Origin: Dyella_A sp050749815
Lineage (GTDB): Bacteria > Pseudomonadota > Gammaproteobacteria > Xanthomonadales > Rhodanobacteraceae
Assembly (NCBI RefSeq): GCF_050749815.1
Contig: NZ_CP192735.1
Span: forward strand, 2,046,001-2,110,000
Length of the DNA stretch: 64,000 nucleotides
Reading direction: 5' to 3'
A model generated the notes under the pieces. The model was not told the origin of the DNA. It searched no databases and was given only the letters and a program-made list of their open reading frames with translations. Both the position numbers and the translations under genes were made by a program. How positions within the stretch are numbered: the first letter of the stretch is position 1; each line of letters opens with the position of its first letter. Below, in pieces: positions 27,315 to 35,780 of the stretch.

Positions 27315-27320
27315 CAGGGC

Positions 27321-28832
27321 CTAACCGCGCGTTGCCGGCTTCGGGTAGGGAAACAGCTTCTCCAGCGGCATGGAGACACCGTCGTCCCCCATCACGCGGC
27401 AGTGGCTGCGGTCCAGTTCGCGTGGATCGTCCAGCCCGCAGCTGTGCGCGATGATGCCCACCTCGTGCATCACGTTCTTCGCGTAGTGGTACACCTTCTC
27501 GCTCTTGTCGGTGACCACCAGGCCGCGCTGCAACCGCGGGTTCTGCGTGGTGATGCCGGTGGGACAGGTGTTGCGGTTGCACTGCAGTGACTGGATACAG
27601 CCCAGCGCCAGCATGAAGCCGCGTGCGGAGTTGACGAAGTCCGCGCCCATCGACATTGCCCAGGCCACGTCGTAGGCGGTGATGCACTTGCCCGAGCAGA
27701 TCACCTTGATGCGCTCGCGCAGGCCGCGCGCGATCAGCGTGTTGACCAGCTCCGGCAGCGCCTCGCGCAACGGCAGGCCGACCCCCTCCATCAACGTCTG
27801 CGGCGCAGCGCCGGTGCCGCCTTCGGCACCGTCGACGATGATGAAATCCGGCGCGCTCTCGATGCCGCGACGGTCCACCTCGTCGCACAGCTGGCCGATC
27901 CAGCGCATGTCGCCGAATACCGCCTTGAAGCCAGTCGGCTTGCCGGTGAGGTCACGGATGTGCGTGATGGCGTCCATCAGCTGCGCCACGTTGGCGATGT
28001 CCAGATGGCGGTTCGGGCTCTGCGAATCCTGTCCCACCGGGATGCCGCGAATCGCGGCGATCTCCGGCGTCACCTTGGCTGCCGGCAACAAGCCGCCCAT
28101 GCCGGGCTTGGCGCCCTGGCCGAGCTTGATCGAGACCATCTTCACCTGCTTGTGCGCGCAGATCGCGGTGAGCTTGTCGTCATCCAGACGGCCATCGGGC
28201 GTGCGCACGCCGTACTTGGCCGTGCCGATCTCGAACACGATGTCGCAACCGCCTTCCAGGTGGTACGGCGCCAGGCCGCCCTCACCGGTGTCCATCCAGA
28301 TGCCGGCCCGCGCCGCGCCGACCGACAGCGCCCGCACCGCCGGCGCCGACAGCGCGCCGAAACTCATCGCCGAGATATTGAAGAACGCGGCGTGGTCGTA
28401 CGGCTCGCGCGCATAGGGGCCGATGCGCAGCGGCTTGGGCTCCACGTGATGATCGCCCAGCGCCGGGAACGCGGCGTTGACGAAAAACGGTACGCCCTCG
28501 GCGCGCAGGTCGCGGGTGGAGCCGAAGGCGTTGGTGTTCTCCGCGTTCTTTGCCGCGCGATACACCCACACGCGCTCGGCGCGGTTGAACGGCAGTTCTT
28601 CGCGATCGCTGGAAAACAGGTACTGACGGAAAAACTCGCCCAGCCGCAGGAAGCCGTAGCGGAAGTGCCCGATCACCGGAAAATTGCGCAGGACCGAGTT
28701 GGACGTCTGGTTGCGGTCGACGAACCAGGTCACCAGCACCAGCGCCACGCCCATGGCGAGCAGCAGCAAGAACAGCGCGGCGAACACCTGCACCACCACG
28801 ATCAGCCAATGCGCGAATCCGGATGTCTCCAT
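27321..28832 (-). CDS. FMN-binding glutamate synthase-like protein
   Basis: A 503-residue protein. An N-terminal helix (LIVVVQVFAALFLLLLAMGVALVLV, about 10-34) anchors it in the membrane. The remainder is the GltS FMN/TIM-barrel domain: SAMSFGALSAPAVRAL, MVSIKLGQGAKPGMGGLLPAAKVTPEIAAIRG, and the Cys-rich iron-sulfur site CNRNTCPTGITTQNP. It lacks the glutaminase and NADPH subunits of true glutamate synthase, so its electron donor and substrate are unknown. The ATG at 28832 is preceded by GGGAGAGAG. It is cotranscribed-looking with purT upstream (50 nt gap). Confidence 0.9.
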   Translation of the reverse strand: METSGFAHWLIVVVQVFAALFLLLLAMGVALVLVTWFVDRNQTSNSVLRNFPVIGHFRYGFLRLGEFFRQYLFSSDREELPFNRAERVWVYRAAKNAENTNAFGSTRDLRAEGVPFFVNAAFPALGDHHVEPKPLRIGPYAREPYDHAAFFNISAMSFGALSAPAVRALSVGAARAGIWMDTGEGGLAPYHLEGGCDIVFEIGTAKYGVRTPDGRLDDDKLTAICAHKQVKMVSIKLGQGAKPGMGGLLPAAKVTPEIAAIRGIPVGQDSQSPNRHLDIANVAQLMDAITHIRDLTGKPTGFKAVFGDMRWIGQLCDEVDRRGIESAPDFIIVDGAEGGTGAAPQTLMEGVGLPLREALPELVNTLIARGLRERIKVICSGKCITAYDVAWAMSMGADFVNSARGFMLALGCIQSLQCNRNTCPTGITTQNPRLQRGLVVTDKSEKVYHYAKNVMHEVGIIAHSCGLDDPRELDRSHCRVMGDDGVSMPLEKLFPYPKPATRG

Positions 28833-28881
28833 GCCCTGCTCTCTCCCGTCGTGGATCGTGTGATAGCCGCCGCGCGCGCGA

Positions 28882-30072
28882 TCAGCTGCTTGGCAACTCT
28901 ACCCGCAGCACCGACGCGGCCCGAATCGCCTTGGCCTTGGCTGCCTCGATGCTTTCGTCGCGCGCCAGCGTCACCGCCATCCGGCGACGGCCTTTCACCG
29001 CCGGCTTGCCGAACAGGCGCAATTGCGTATCCGGCTCGGCCAGCGCCTCGGCCACGCCGAAGTACTGCGGCGCGGCGCCGTCGCCTTCCACCAGCTTGGC
29101 GCACGAGGCCGACGGCCCGAGCTGGCGGATCAGCGGAATCGGCAGGCCCAGGATCGCCCGCGCATGCAGGGCGAACTCGGACAGATCCTGCGAGATCAGC
29201 GTGACCAGGCCGGTGTCGTGCGGGCGCGGGCTCACCTCGGAGAAGATCACCGTGTCGCCCTTGATGAAGAACTCCACGCCGAACACGCCCCGGCCACCCA
29301 GCGCGGCGGTGATCGCCGTGGCCTGACGCTGCGCCTCGGCCAGCGCCGCGTCACTCATCGGCTGCGGCTGCCACGACTCGCGGTAGTCGCCATCCTCCTG
29401 GCGGTGGCCGATCGGCGCGCAGAAGCTGGTGCCGTCGCAATGGCGCACGGTGAGCAGGGTGATTTCGTAGTCGAAATCGACGAAGCCCTCGACGATCACC
29501 CGCCCCTTGCCGGCACGCCCGCCGGCCTGGGCGTAATCCCATGCCGCCTGCGCGTCGGATGCATCGCGCACCACGCTCTGGCCCTTGCCGGAGGAGCTCA
29601 TCACCGGCTTGATCACGAACGGGAAACCGAGCGCCTCGACGGCGGCGCGGTACTGCGCCTCGTCGTCGCAGAAGCGGTACGGCGAGGTGGGCAGCTGGAG
29701 CTCCTCGGCGGCGAGGCGGCGGATGCCTTCGCGGTCCATCGTCAGCCACGCGGCGCGCGCGGTAGGAATCACGTTCAAGCCGCCCTTTTCCAGTTCCATC
29801 AGCGTGGGCGTGTGGATCGCCTCGATCTCCGGCACCACCAGGTCCGGCTGCTCAGCCTCGATCACCGCGCGCAGCGCGGCGCCTTCGAGCATGTCGATCA
29901 CGTGGCTGCGGTGGGCCACCTGCATCGCCGGCGCATTGGCGTAGCGATCCACTGCGATTACCTCCACGGCGAAGCGCTGCAGCTCGATCGCCACCTCCTT
30001 GCCCAGCTCGCCCGAGCCGAGCAGCAGCACGCGCAGGGCGCGGTTCGAGAGCGGCGTGCCGAAAGGCTTCAT
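28882..30072 (-). CDS. purT: formate-dependent phosphoribosylglycinamide formyltransferase PurT
   Basis: A 396-residue ATP-grasp enzyme: formate plus ATP plus GAR gives formyl-GAR, step 3 of purine synthesis independent of folate. VLLLGSGELGKEVAIELQRFAVEVIAVDRY at the N-terminus and FVIKPVMSSSGKGQSVVRD (ATP-binding) and FSEVSPRPHDTGLVT are diagnostic. The ATG at 30072 is chosen with GGAG upstream; an extension to 30192 is spurious. It precedes the GltS-like gene. The promoter is not clear in the 140-nt divergent gap with the SPFH gene. Confidence 0.96.
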   Translation of the reverse strand: MKPFGTPLSNRALRVLLLGSGELGKEVAIELQRFAVEVIAVDRYANAPAMQVAHRSHVIDMLEGAALRAVIEAEQPDLVVPEIEAIHTPTLMELEKGGLNVIPTARAAWLTMDREGIRRLAAEELQLPTSPYRFCDDEAQYRAAVEALGFPFVIKPVMSSSGKGQSVVRDASDAQAAWDYAQAGGRAGKGRVIVEGFVDFDYEITLLTVRHCDGTSFCAPIGHRQEDGDYRESWQPQPMSDAALAEAQRQATAITAALGGRGVFGVEFFIKGDTVIFSEVSPRPHDTGLVTLISQDLSEFALHARAILGLPIPLIRQLGPSASCAKLVEGDGAAPQYFGVAEALAEPDTQLRLFGKPAVKGRRRMAVTLARDESIEAAKAKAIRAASVLRVELPSS

Positions 30073-30156
30073 GCAGGATCTCCGGTCGGTGGGCCACGTC
30101 ATTGTAGTGGCCGCTTCCACGGCCACCCAGGCGTCACGGCCAGCAGCAGCCGGCAC

Positions 30157-30182
30157 TTGCCATGTGATATCAATTTGATATC
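30157..30182 (+). promoter_or_regulatory. palindromic operator in the SPFH operon promoter
   Basis: GATATCAA-T-TTGATATC (30166-30182) is a perfect 8-bp inverted repeat with one central base. It lies just downstream of TTGCCA (30157-30162), a -35-like box, and before TCCAAT (30181-30186), so a bound protein would cover the promoter. The ATG of the SPFH gene is 29 nt downstream. The repeat is seen; its use as the Arc-type protein's operator is inferred. Confidence 0.6.
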
Positions 30183-30211
30183 CAATGCGCACAACTTAGG
30201 GAGGCAAGGTC

Positions 30212-31081
30212 ATGAACGAGCGCAAGGGGTTTTCGATCGCGGGCATTCCGTTTGTCGTGGTGTGCCTGGTGCTGGCGGCCATCGGCGTCAGCCAGCTGAT
30301 CGGTTTGAAATCGGGGGTGGAGCCGGGCACGCACTTCTTCGTCGGCGTCGGGCTGCTGGTGTTGACGGCGTTCCTGCTGAAGGGGTTCTTCCAGGTGGCG
30401 CCGAACGAGGGCCAGGTGCTGCAGCTGTTCGGCAAGTACGCCGGCACGGTGCGCGAGGAAGGCCTGCGCTGGACCAACCCGTTCTACAGCCGCCGCCGCG
30501 TCTCGCTGCGCGTGCGCAACTTCGAGAGCGGCAAGCTGAAGGTCAACGACAGCGACGGTAACCCGATCGAGATTGCCGCGGTGGTGGTGTGGCAGGTGCT
30601 GGACACGGCCGAGGCGGTGTTCTGCGTGGACGACTACGAGAACTTCGTGCACATCCAGAGCGAGTCGGCCTTGCGCCAGATGGCGCAGAACTATCCGTAC
30701 GACGCACACGACGACAAGAAGCCCTCGCTGCGCAGCCATGGCGAGGTGATCAACAACCACCTGCGCGACGAGATCCAGGCACGGCTGGAGAAGGCCGGCG
30801 TGCAGGTGATCGAGGCACGCATCAGCCACCTCGCCTACGCACAGGAGATCGCCCAGGCGATGCTGCAGCGCCAGCAGGCCAACGCCATCGTGGCGGCGCG
30901 CGAGCGTATCGTGGAGGGTGCCGTGGGCATGGTGGCGATGGCTTTGGACAAGCTGCGCGAGCAGGGCGTGGTGGAGCTGGACGAAGAACGCAAGGCCGCC
31001 ATGGTCAGCAACCTCTTGGTGGTGCTGTGCGGCGATCGCGCCACCCAGCCGGTGGTCAACGCCGGCAGCCTGTACAGCTGA
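30212..31081 (+). CDS. SPFH/band-7 domain membrane protein
   Basis: A 289-residue protein with two N-terminal transmembrane helices (IPFVVVCLVLAAIGVSQLIG and VGVGLLVLTAFLLKGFF), then the SPFH domain: RVRNFESGKLKVNDSDGNPIEIAAVVVWQVLD, SESALRQMA and, at the end, a coiled-coil-rich ARISHLAYAQEIAQAMLQRQQANAIVAAR. SPFH proteins form cages or scaffolds around membrane proteases or lipid domains. This version is the stomatin-like type found beside RHH regulators. A GGGAGG ribosome site precedes the ATG. It is first of an operon with the 23-aa peptide and the Arc-like gene. Confidence 0.9.
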   Translation: MNERKGFSIAGIPFVVVCLVLAAIGVSQLIGLKSGVEPGTHFFVGVGLLVLTAFLLKGFFQVAPNEGQVLQLFGKYAGTVREEGLRWTNPFYSRRRVSLRVRNFESGKLKVNDSDGNPIEIAAVVVWQVLDTAEAVFCVDDYENFVHIQSESALRQMAQNYPYDAHDDKKPSLRSHGEVINNHLRDEIQARLEKAGVQVIEARISHLAYAQEIAQAMLQRQQANAIVAARERIVEGAVGMVAMALDKLREQGVVELDEERKAAMVSNLLVVLCGDRATQPVVNAGSLYS

Positions 31082-31092
31082 GGAGCGTGACG

Positions 31093-31164
31093 ATGACTGT
31101 CCTTCCCGTGATGATCGTGCTGTTCGTCTTGGCGCTCGCGTCGCGCCGACGTGCCGCCCGCTGA
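31093..31164 (+). CDS. 23-residue single-helix membrane peptide
   Basis: This frame is too short for routine gene calling. The ATG at 31093 has a GGAG site upstream (AGGAGCGTGACG) and the peptide MTVLPVMIVLFVLALASRRR plus AAR is one hydrophobic helix followed by a basic, inside-facing tail. It sits exactly between the SPFH gene (11 nt after its stop) and the Arc-like gene (ends 4 nt before its ATG). I infer a translated small membrane protein that may partner the SPFH protein. Expression is unproven. Confidence 0.55.
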   Translation: MTVLPVMIVLFVLALASRRRAAR

Positions 31165-31168
31165 GCGC

Positions 31169-31354
31169 ATGGCGGCCGAGAAAAAAGCCTATCCGCTGCG
31201 GATCAGCGCCACCGTGCTCGAAGCGGTGCAGCGCTGGTCCGAGGATGAACTGCGCAGCGTCAACGCGCAGATCGAGTACCTGCTGCGCGACGCGCTGCGC
31301 AAGGCCGGGCGGCTCAAACCGGCCCAACCCGAAGCGATGGACGACGATGAATAA
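31169..31354 (+). CDS. Arc-type ribbon-helix-helix DNA-binding protein
   Basis: A 61-residue protein beginning MAAEKKAYPLRISATVLEAV, then QRWSEDELRSVNAQIEYLLRDALRKAG: a beta strand (AYPLRIS) and two helices, the ribbon-helix-helix fold of Arc/MetJ. The strand that reads the major groove and the RSVNAQIEYLL helix are typical. It ends an operon with the SPFH gene and the small peptide; the GATATCAA palindrome at 30166 is a plausible autoregulatory site. An upstream GTG at 31151 is a weaker start. The gap to the next gene (12 nt) suggests the following hydrolase may be cotranscribed. Confidence 0.82.
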   Translation: MAAEKKAYPLRISATVLEAVQRWSEDELRSVNAQIEYLLRDALRKAGRLKPAQPEAMDDDE

Positions 31355-31365
31355 GGAGCTTTTCG

Positions 31366-32721
31366 ATGCGCATCACTCTGGTATCGCCAGCGCTGCTGCT
31401 GGCCGTCCTGTTGGCGAGCGGCGTCGCCACCCATGCACAGGCCGCCACGACTGGCGACTGCAGCAGCCGCTCGGCCGCCATCCTGGCCAGCCTGCGCGAA
31501 GGCCGCTTCGCTGACGCCACACGCGATTTCGATCCGACCATGCGTTCGGGCCTGCCGGCGAGCAAGCTGCAGGCCGTCTGGGCACAGGCCCTGCCAGCCC
31601 AGGTCGGCGCCCTCGAGGACATCGGTACACCGCAGGCGCAGACGGCGCAAGGCAAGGCGATGGTGGAAACGCCGCTGCACTTCGCCCGGGCCACGCTGCT
31701 GATGCGGGTGGCCTGCGACAAGGATGGCCAGGTGGCCGCCCTGTTCTTCGCCCCGGCACCGGCCGGTGAGGATCATGCCGCCGCTGGCCCACTCCCGCCC
31801 GGCGTGCGCGAACAGCCGCTGGCCGTGCGTTCGCCATTCGGGCCGCTGCCGGGCACGCTCACGCTGCCCCCGGGCGATGGTCCGTTTTCGGCCGTGCTGC
31901 TGGTCGCCGGTTCCGGCCCCAACGACCGCGACGAAACGATCGGCCCGAACAAACCCTTCCGCGACCTGGCCGTGGGGCTGGCCAAGGTAGGCATCGCCTC
32001 ACTGCGCTACGACAAGCGCACACTCACCTACGGCAGACAGCTGGCCACCACCTCGCTCACGGTCGACGACGAGGTCACCGATGACGCGCTGACCGCGCTC
32101 GCCCTGCTCCGCCAGCAGCCGCACATCGACCGCCAGCGCGTGTTCGTGATCGGCCACAGTCTCGGCGCGCTGATGGCGCCGCGGATCGCGCAGCGTGACG
32201 GGCACCTGGCCGGGGTCATCCTGCTCGCGGCCCCGGAGCGCCTGGACCTGGGCGTGGTGCTGCAGCAACTGAAATACCTGAGCGCGTTGCCGGGCACCCC
32301 GCACGCCGTCATGACGGCGCAGATCCACGAGGTGGAGGCGGCACGCGACACCCTGGCCAAGGCCGATCCCGCCCATCCGCCCGCAGGCACGTTCTTTCAC
32401 GCGCCCGCGAGTTGGTGGCTGAGCCTGGCCCACTACGACGCCATCGACACGGCGCGTGGCCTGCATGCACCGCTGCTGGTGATGCAGGGCATGGCGGATT
32501 TCCAGGTGCCGCCGGCGCAGGACTTCGCGGCGTGGAAGCACGCTTTTGCCCACGACTCAGGCGTGACGTTGCGCAGCTACGCCGGGCTCAGTCACCTGTT
32601 CACGCCCAGCGGCCAGCCGCCCTCGCCGGCCGACTACGCCAAGCCGGCTCATATGGAACCGAAGGTGATCGGCGACATCGCTGCGTGGATCGCGCACCAG
32701 GCCCCAGCCGCAGCGCGCTGA
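31366..32721 (+). CDS. secreted DUF3887 + alpha/beta hydrolase protein
   Basis: A 451-residue protein with a signal peptide (LLLAVLLASGVATHAQA, cleaved near residue 26), a DUF3887 domain at about residues 30-135 (LREGRFADATRDFDPTMRSG...LPAQVGALEDIG), and a serine hydrolase domain with LVAGSGPNDRDE (oxyanion), VIGHSLGALMAPRIA (nucleophile) and LVMQGMADFQVPPAQDF. The catalytic His is probably in the LSHLFTPSG segment. It should act in the periplasm. DUF3887 alone occurs again at 48912. The ribosome site is AAGGAG. Homologues in Xanthomonadales are called dienelactone-hydrolase-like; the substrate is unknown. Confidence 0.85.
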   Translation: MRITLVSPALLLAVLLASGVATHAQAATTGDCSSRSAAILASLREGRFADATRDFDPTMRSGLPASKLQAVWAQALPAQVGALEDIGTPQAQTAQGKAMVETPLHFARATLLMRVACDKDGQVAALFFAPAPAGEDHAAAGPLPPGVREQPLAVRSPFGPLPGTLTLPPGDGPFSAVLLVAGSGPNDRDETIGPNKPFRDLAVGLAKVGIASLRYDKRTLTYGRQLATTSLTVDDEVTDDALTALALLRQQPHIDRQRVFVIGHSLGALMAPRIAQRDGHLAGVILLAAPERLDLGVVLQQLKYLSALPGTPHAVMTAQIHEVEAARDTLAKADPAHPPAGTFFHAPASWWLSLAHYDAIDTARGLHAPLLVMQGMADFQVPPAQDFAAWKHAFAHDSGVTLRSYAGLSHLFTPSGQPPSPADYAKPAHMEPKVIGDIAAWIAHQAPAAAR

Positions 32722-32733
32722 TCGATCGCCGCC

Positions 32734-33135
32734 TCAGCGCGACGCCAGCGCTTGCGCGCGCAGGGATGGCAGGCTGAGCAGGGTCGGCCGGCCCTTCGTG
32801 TTCTGCACGAGCAGGTGATCGCCGAGCGCGGCGATCGTGTCGACCGAACCGAGTCCGTCGTCGTGGCCGAGGCGTTGCAGCGGCTCGCCGGTCGCGGCGT
32901 CGTAGACCACCAGTTCGTGGGCCGTGCGGTCGGCGACCAGCAGCCAGTCGTGGCTGTCGTCCTGCCAGTGCACCAGCGCGTTCACCGCCAACGGCGGCGT
33001 GGCGACCGGGTCACGGTCGCGGCCGGCCAGCAGCAGCGCGCCGATGCCGGCAAGCAGGATTCCCGCGGCCACCACATGGCGGCGCCGTGGACGTGCAGGC
33101 GGCAAGGCATCGAGGGTGGCGGGCGCGGTGCTCAT
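32734..33135 (-). CDS. hypothetical protein, single N-terminal helix and beta-propeller-like blade
   Basis: A 133-residue protein not recognised by name. After a basic region (RPRRRH) comes one helix (VVAAGILLAGIGALLLAGRD, about 22-41), and then strands in pairs: VNALVHWQDDSHDWLLVADRTAHELVVYDAATGEPLQ, VDTIAALGDHLLVQNTKG, PTLLSLP. This looks like part of a beta-propeller, with W and D positions spaced like a YVTN or PQQ repeat, too short to make a whole propeller. The start is an ATG at 33135. It lies between a hydrolase and a DUF423 gene, on the same strand as the latter. Confidence 0.6.
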   Translation of the reverse strand: MSTAPATLDALPPARPRRRHVVAAGILLAGIGALLLAGRDRDPVATPPLAVNALVHWQDDSHDWLLVADRTAHELVVYDAATGEPLQRLGHDDGLGSVDTIAALGDHLLVQNTKGRPTLLSLPSLRAQALASR

Positions 33136-33200
33136 GCGCGCAGCCTGCCCGGCGTACGTGACGAGCGCATGACGCCTGCCCGGCGCAGGTGCGGCGGGGT

Positions 33201-33587
33201 TCAGGCCTCGTCGCCGGGCCGGCCCAGGGCGATGGCCAGCGCTACCCAGCCGACGACGAAACCGAGCCCGCCCAACGGCGTGATCGCACCGAACCAGCGT
33301 GGCGCCCCCAGCGCCATCGCGTACAGGCTGCCGCTGAACAGCACGATGCCGATCGCGAAGGCGAACACCGCCCAGCGGCGGGCGCGGCCGCGCCCGGCAT
33401 GCACCGCCAGCGCAAGGGCAAGCGCGTGCCACAGCTGGTACTGCACCGCGGTCTGCCACCAGCTCATGGCCGACGCATCCAGGTGACCGCGCAAGGCATG
33501 TGCGCCAAAGGCGCCCAGCAACACGCCGCTGGCGCCGGCCAGCGCCACCAGCCATGAGGCGCCGCGGGTGGCAGGTTGTCGCATCAT
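33201..33587 (-). CDS. DUF423 integral membrane protein
   Basis: A 128-residue protein with four hydrophobic helices and the DUF423 signature GASGVLLGAFGAHALRGHL near the N-terminus, then WWQTAVQYQLWHALALAL. The family is widespread and membrane-located, with no known function. The ATG pair at 33587/33584 is the start; GAGGAAATC lies upstream. It is divergent from the Sco gene, with a shared gap of 58 nt. Confidence 0.87.
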   Translation of the reverse strand: MMRQPATRGASWLVALAGASGVLLGAFGAHALRGHLDASAMSWWQTAVQYQLWHALALALAVHAGRGRARRWAVFAFAIGIVLFSGSLYAMALGAPRWFGAITPLGGLGFVVGWVALAIALGRPGDEA

Positions 33588-33645
33588 CGGGTGATTTCCT
33601 CGCTCAGGGAGATGGCCGTAGACGCCCGTGGCGTATCCTTGGGGG

Positions 33646-34284
33646 ATGGCCATTTCCGATCTTCGCATGCGCGCGCGTCGCGCCATTCCCTGGTTTGCCG
33701 TCTCGCTGCTATTTGCCGCAGCCCTGCTGTTGGCCGGCTGCCAGCGCGGCACGCCGCTGCCGTTCCGGCTCACCCAGGTCACCGGCCACATGCCGGACCT
33801 GGACTTCAACCTGGTCAACGACCAAGGCAAGCCGGCCACCGGCGCGGACTATCGCGGCAAGGTGGTGCTGCTGTACTTCGGCTACACCCACTGCCCGGAC
33901 GTCTGCCCGCTCACCCTCGCCCATCTGCATGTGTTGATGCAGCGGCTCGGGCCGCTCGCCGATGGCGCGCGCATCCTGTTCGTGTCGGTCGACCCGGCGC
34001 GCGACACGCCGGAGGTGATGCACGCCTACGTCAACGCGTTCGACAAGCGTGCGGTCGGCCTGACTGGCAAGCCGGGCGACATCGAGGCGCTGAGCAAGCG
34101 CTATCGCTCCGCCTTCAGCCGCGAACCCGATCCCGGCGACGGCAACTACGAGGTGAGCCACAGCTCGGCGATCTACATCTTCGACGCGCAGGGCCATGCG
34201 CGCCTGCTGTCCACCCCTGCCGATTCGCAGGACGATCTGGTCCACGACCTGCACCTGTTGCTCGCCCCCGGAGCCCAACCATGA
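33646..34284 (+). CDS. SCO1/SenC copper-chaperone lipoprotein
   Basis: A 212-residue Sco protein. A lipobox follows the signal peptide (LLFAAALLLAGC, Cys about 30). The thioredoxin-like domain has the copper-binding CxxxC in GYTHCPDVCPLTLAHL and a later His in the conserved VSHSSAIYIF. Sco delivers copper to the CuA site of cytochrome oxidase. ATG at 33646 follows GGGGG; the frame's earlier ATG at 33628 is less likely. Its stop overlaps the start of the PCu(A)C gene (ATGA), an operon for copper handling continued by CtaG on the opposite strand. Confidence 0.92.
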   Translation: MAISDLRMRARRAIPWFAVSLLFAAALLLAGCQRGTPLPFRLTQVTGHMPDLDFNLVNDQGKPATGADYRGKVVLLYFGYTHCPDVCPLTLAHLHVLMQRLGPLADGARILFVSVDPARDTPEVMHAYVNAFDKRAVGLTGKPGDIEALSKRYRSAFSREPDPGDGNYEVSHSSAIYIFDAQGHARLLSTPADSQDDLVHDLHLLLAPGAQP

Positions 34285-34802
34285 TGACCCGTCGCTTTTC
34301 CGCATTGTTTGCCGCCGGCCTGCTTTTTGCCGGCGCCGCGCAGGCCGACCAGGCCGCCCAGGTGCATGCCGAAAAGGCGTGGATCCGCGTGCTGCCCGCC
34401 AACCTGCCCGCCGGCGGCTACGTGACGCTGCACAACAGCGGCGACACCGCCGTCGCACTCACCGGCGCCACCAGCGCCCGCTACGCACACGTGATGCTGC
34501 ACCAGAGCACCACCGAGGGTGGCATGGGCCGCATGAGCATGGTCGAGCAGCTGGCGATCCCCGCCCACGGCAGCGTGGCGCTGGCCCCGGGCGGCTACCA
34601 CCTGATGCTGATGCAGGCGACCAAGGCCGTAAACGCCGGCGAGACGGTGCCGGTCACGCTGGACTTCGCCGATGGCAGCCATTTGCCGGTGGATTTCCTC
34701 GCGCGCCCCGCCAACGCGGTCGATGCGGGTGACAAGGCGCCGGCCGGCATGGATCCGGCCATGCCCATGGATCACGGCGGCGCGATGCCGCACGGTCACT
34801 GA
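34281..34802 (+). CDS. periplasmic copper chaperone PCu(A)C
   Basis: A 173-residue protein. Signal peptide (FAAGLLFAGAAQA). The mature domain has the H(M)x10Mx21HxM copper site: HVMLHQSTTEGGMGRMSMV, then GGYHLMLM. PCu(A)C passes Cu(I) to Sco and the CuA centre. The C-terminus is Met/His-rich (MDPAMPMDHGGAMPHGH), which could carry additional copper. Start ATG overlaps the sco TGA, so the two are made together. Confidence 0.92.
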   Translation: MMTRRFSALFAAGLLFAGAAQADQAAQVHAEKAWIRVLPANLPAGGYVTLHNSGDTAVALTGATSARYAHVMLHQSTTEGGMGRMSMVEQLAIPAHGSVALAPGGYHLMLMQATKAVNAGETVPVTLDFADGSHLPVDFLARPANAVDAGDKAPAGMDPAMPMDHGGAMPHGH

Positions 34803-34822
34803 GCCGGAGCGACCCGCTTCGC

Positions 34823-35695
34823 TCAGCCGGCGCTGCGCGCCGTCGCTCTCGCCGCGGCTGCGCGGCGCCGATCGTCGCTTTCGCGGCGGATCCGCCCACT
34901 GCGTGAGAGGCGCAGCCACTGGCGCAAGGCCAGCAGGCCACCGATCGATTCGATGATGGCCGCCGGCACCCACATGATCACCCCGCCCACCAGCTGACCG
35001 GTGAGCACGTTGAAGGTGAAGGCACGGCCGCAGATCTCGAAGATCGGATAGAGGTCGGTCTTGGAGAACGTGACGATGGCGCCGGCGAGAATCTGCGGCG
35101 TCATGGTGATACCCGGCGACAGCACGCGCACACCCGGCGTCATGCGGCCCGGCGGGCGCGGGCGATGGTCGAGCACCAGCCACCAGTAGATGAAGCCGCT
35201 GACCACCATCGACCAGTTCATGAAGCGGTAGATGCGCCAGTCCAGCATCGCCAGCGTCTGCATGTGCGGAATCAGCCAGACCAGGATGAACGCCACGAAG
35301 GTCAGCGTGGCGAAGGCGGGATTGAGCAGCACCGCGCTGGCCAGCCGTGACGGCCATGTACGCTGCGCGGTGCGCAGGCGCACGCGCAGCGGCAACGACA
35401 GCCCCGCGCGCAGCACCGTCCCCGGATACGAGGCGATGATCAGCAGCGGCGCCAGATGATGCAGCAGCACCTGCTGGATGCGGTGCATGAAGAACTCATG
35501 CTCGGCGTAGTAATCGAAATACGTGTGCAGCGACGCGTAGATCATCACCATGCCGATCCAGAACGACAGCTGGCGGCCGCGACTCACCCGCAGCCGCGTC
35601 GCACCGCGCACGTACAGCACGCAGGCGAGCACGAACGTGGCCAGAAACAGCCATGAGAACTCCCACGGCACGATCCATTTCAACAGCGTCGACAT
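34823..35695 (-). CDS. cytochrome c oxidase assembly factor CtaG (caa3 type)
   Basis: A 290-residue polytopic protein of about seven helices with the caa3_CtaG features: SLHTYFDYYAEHEFFMHRIQQVLLHHLAPLLI near residue 60-95 (histidines that could ligand copper) and SPGITMTPQILAGAIVTFSKTDLYPIFEICG. This family is Bacillus CtaG-like, used in copper insertion or assembly of aa3/caa3 oxidases. The ATG at 35695 is preferred over a GTG at 35704. The C-terminal 30 residues are Arg/Ala-rich. It converges on the Sco/PCu(A)C pair, so the three form a copper-oxidase assembly cluster. Confidence 0.9.
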   Translation of the reverse strand: MSTLLKWIVPWEFSWLFLATFVLACVLYVRGATRLRVSRGRQLSFWIGMVMIYASLHTYFDYYAEHEFFMHRIQQVLLHHLAPLLIIASYPGTVLRAGLSLPLRVRLRTAQRTWPSRLASAVLLNPAFATLTFVAFILVWLIPHMQTLAMLDWRIYRFMNWSMVVSGFIYWWLVLDHRPRPPGRMTPGVRVLSPGITMTPQILAGAIVTFSKTDLYPIFEICGRAFTFNVLTGQLVGGVIMWVPAAIIESIGGLLALRQWLRLSRSGRIRRESDDRRRAAAARATARSAG

Positions 35696-35780
35696 CACGG
35701 GCACGATCCCGGCCGGACAGCGGCCAAGTCGATCAGCTTAGCGGCTACACGTGGCGCACTCGCGCGGCACATTGCCACCC

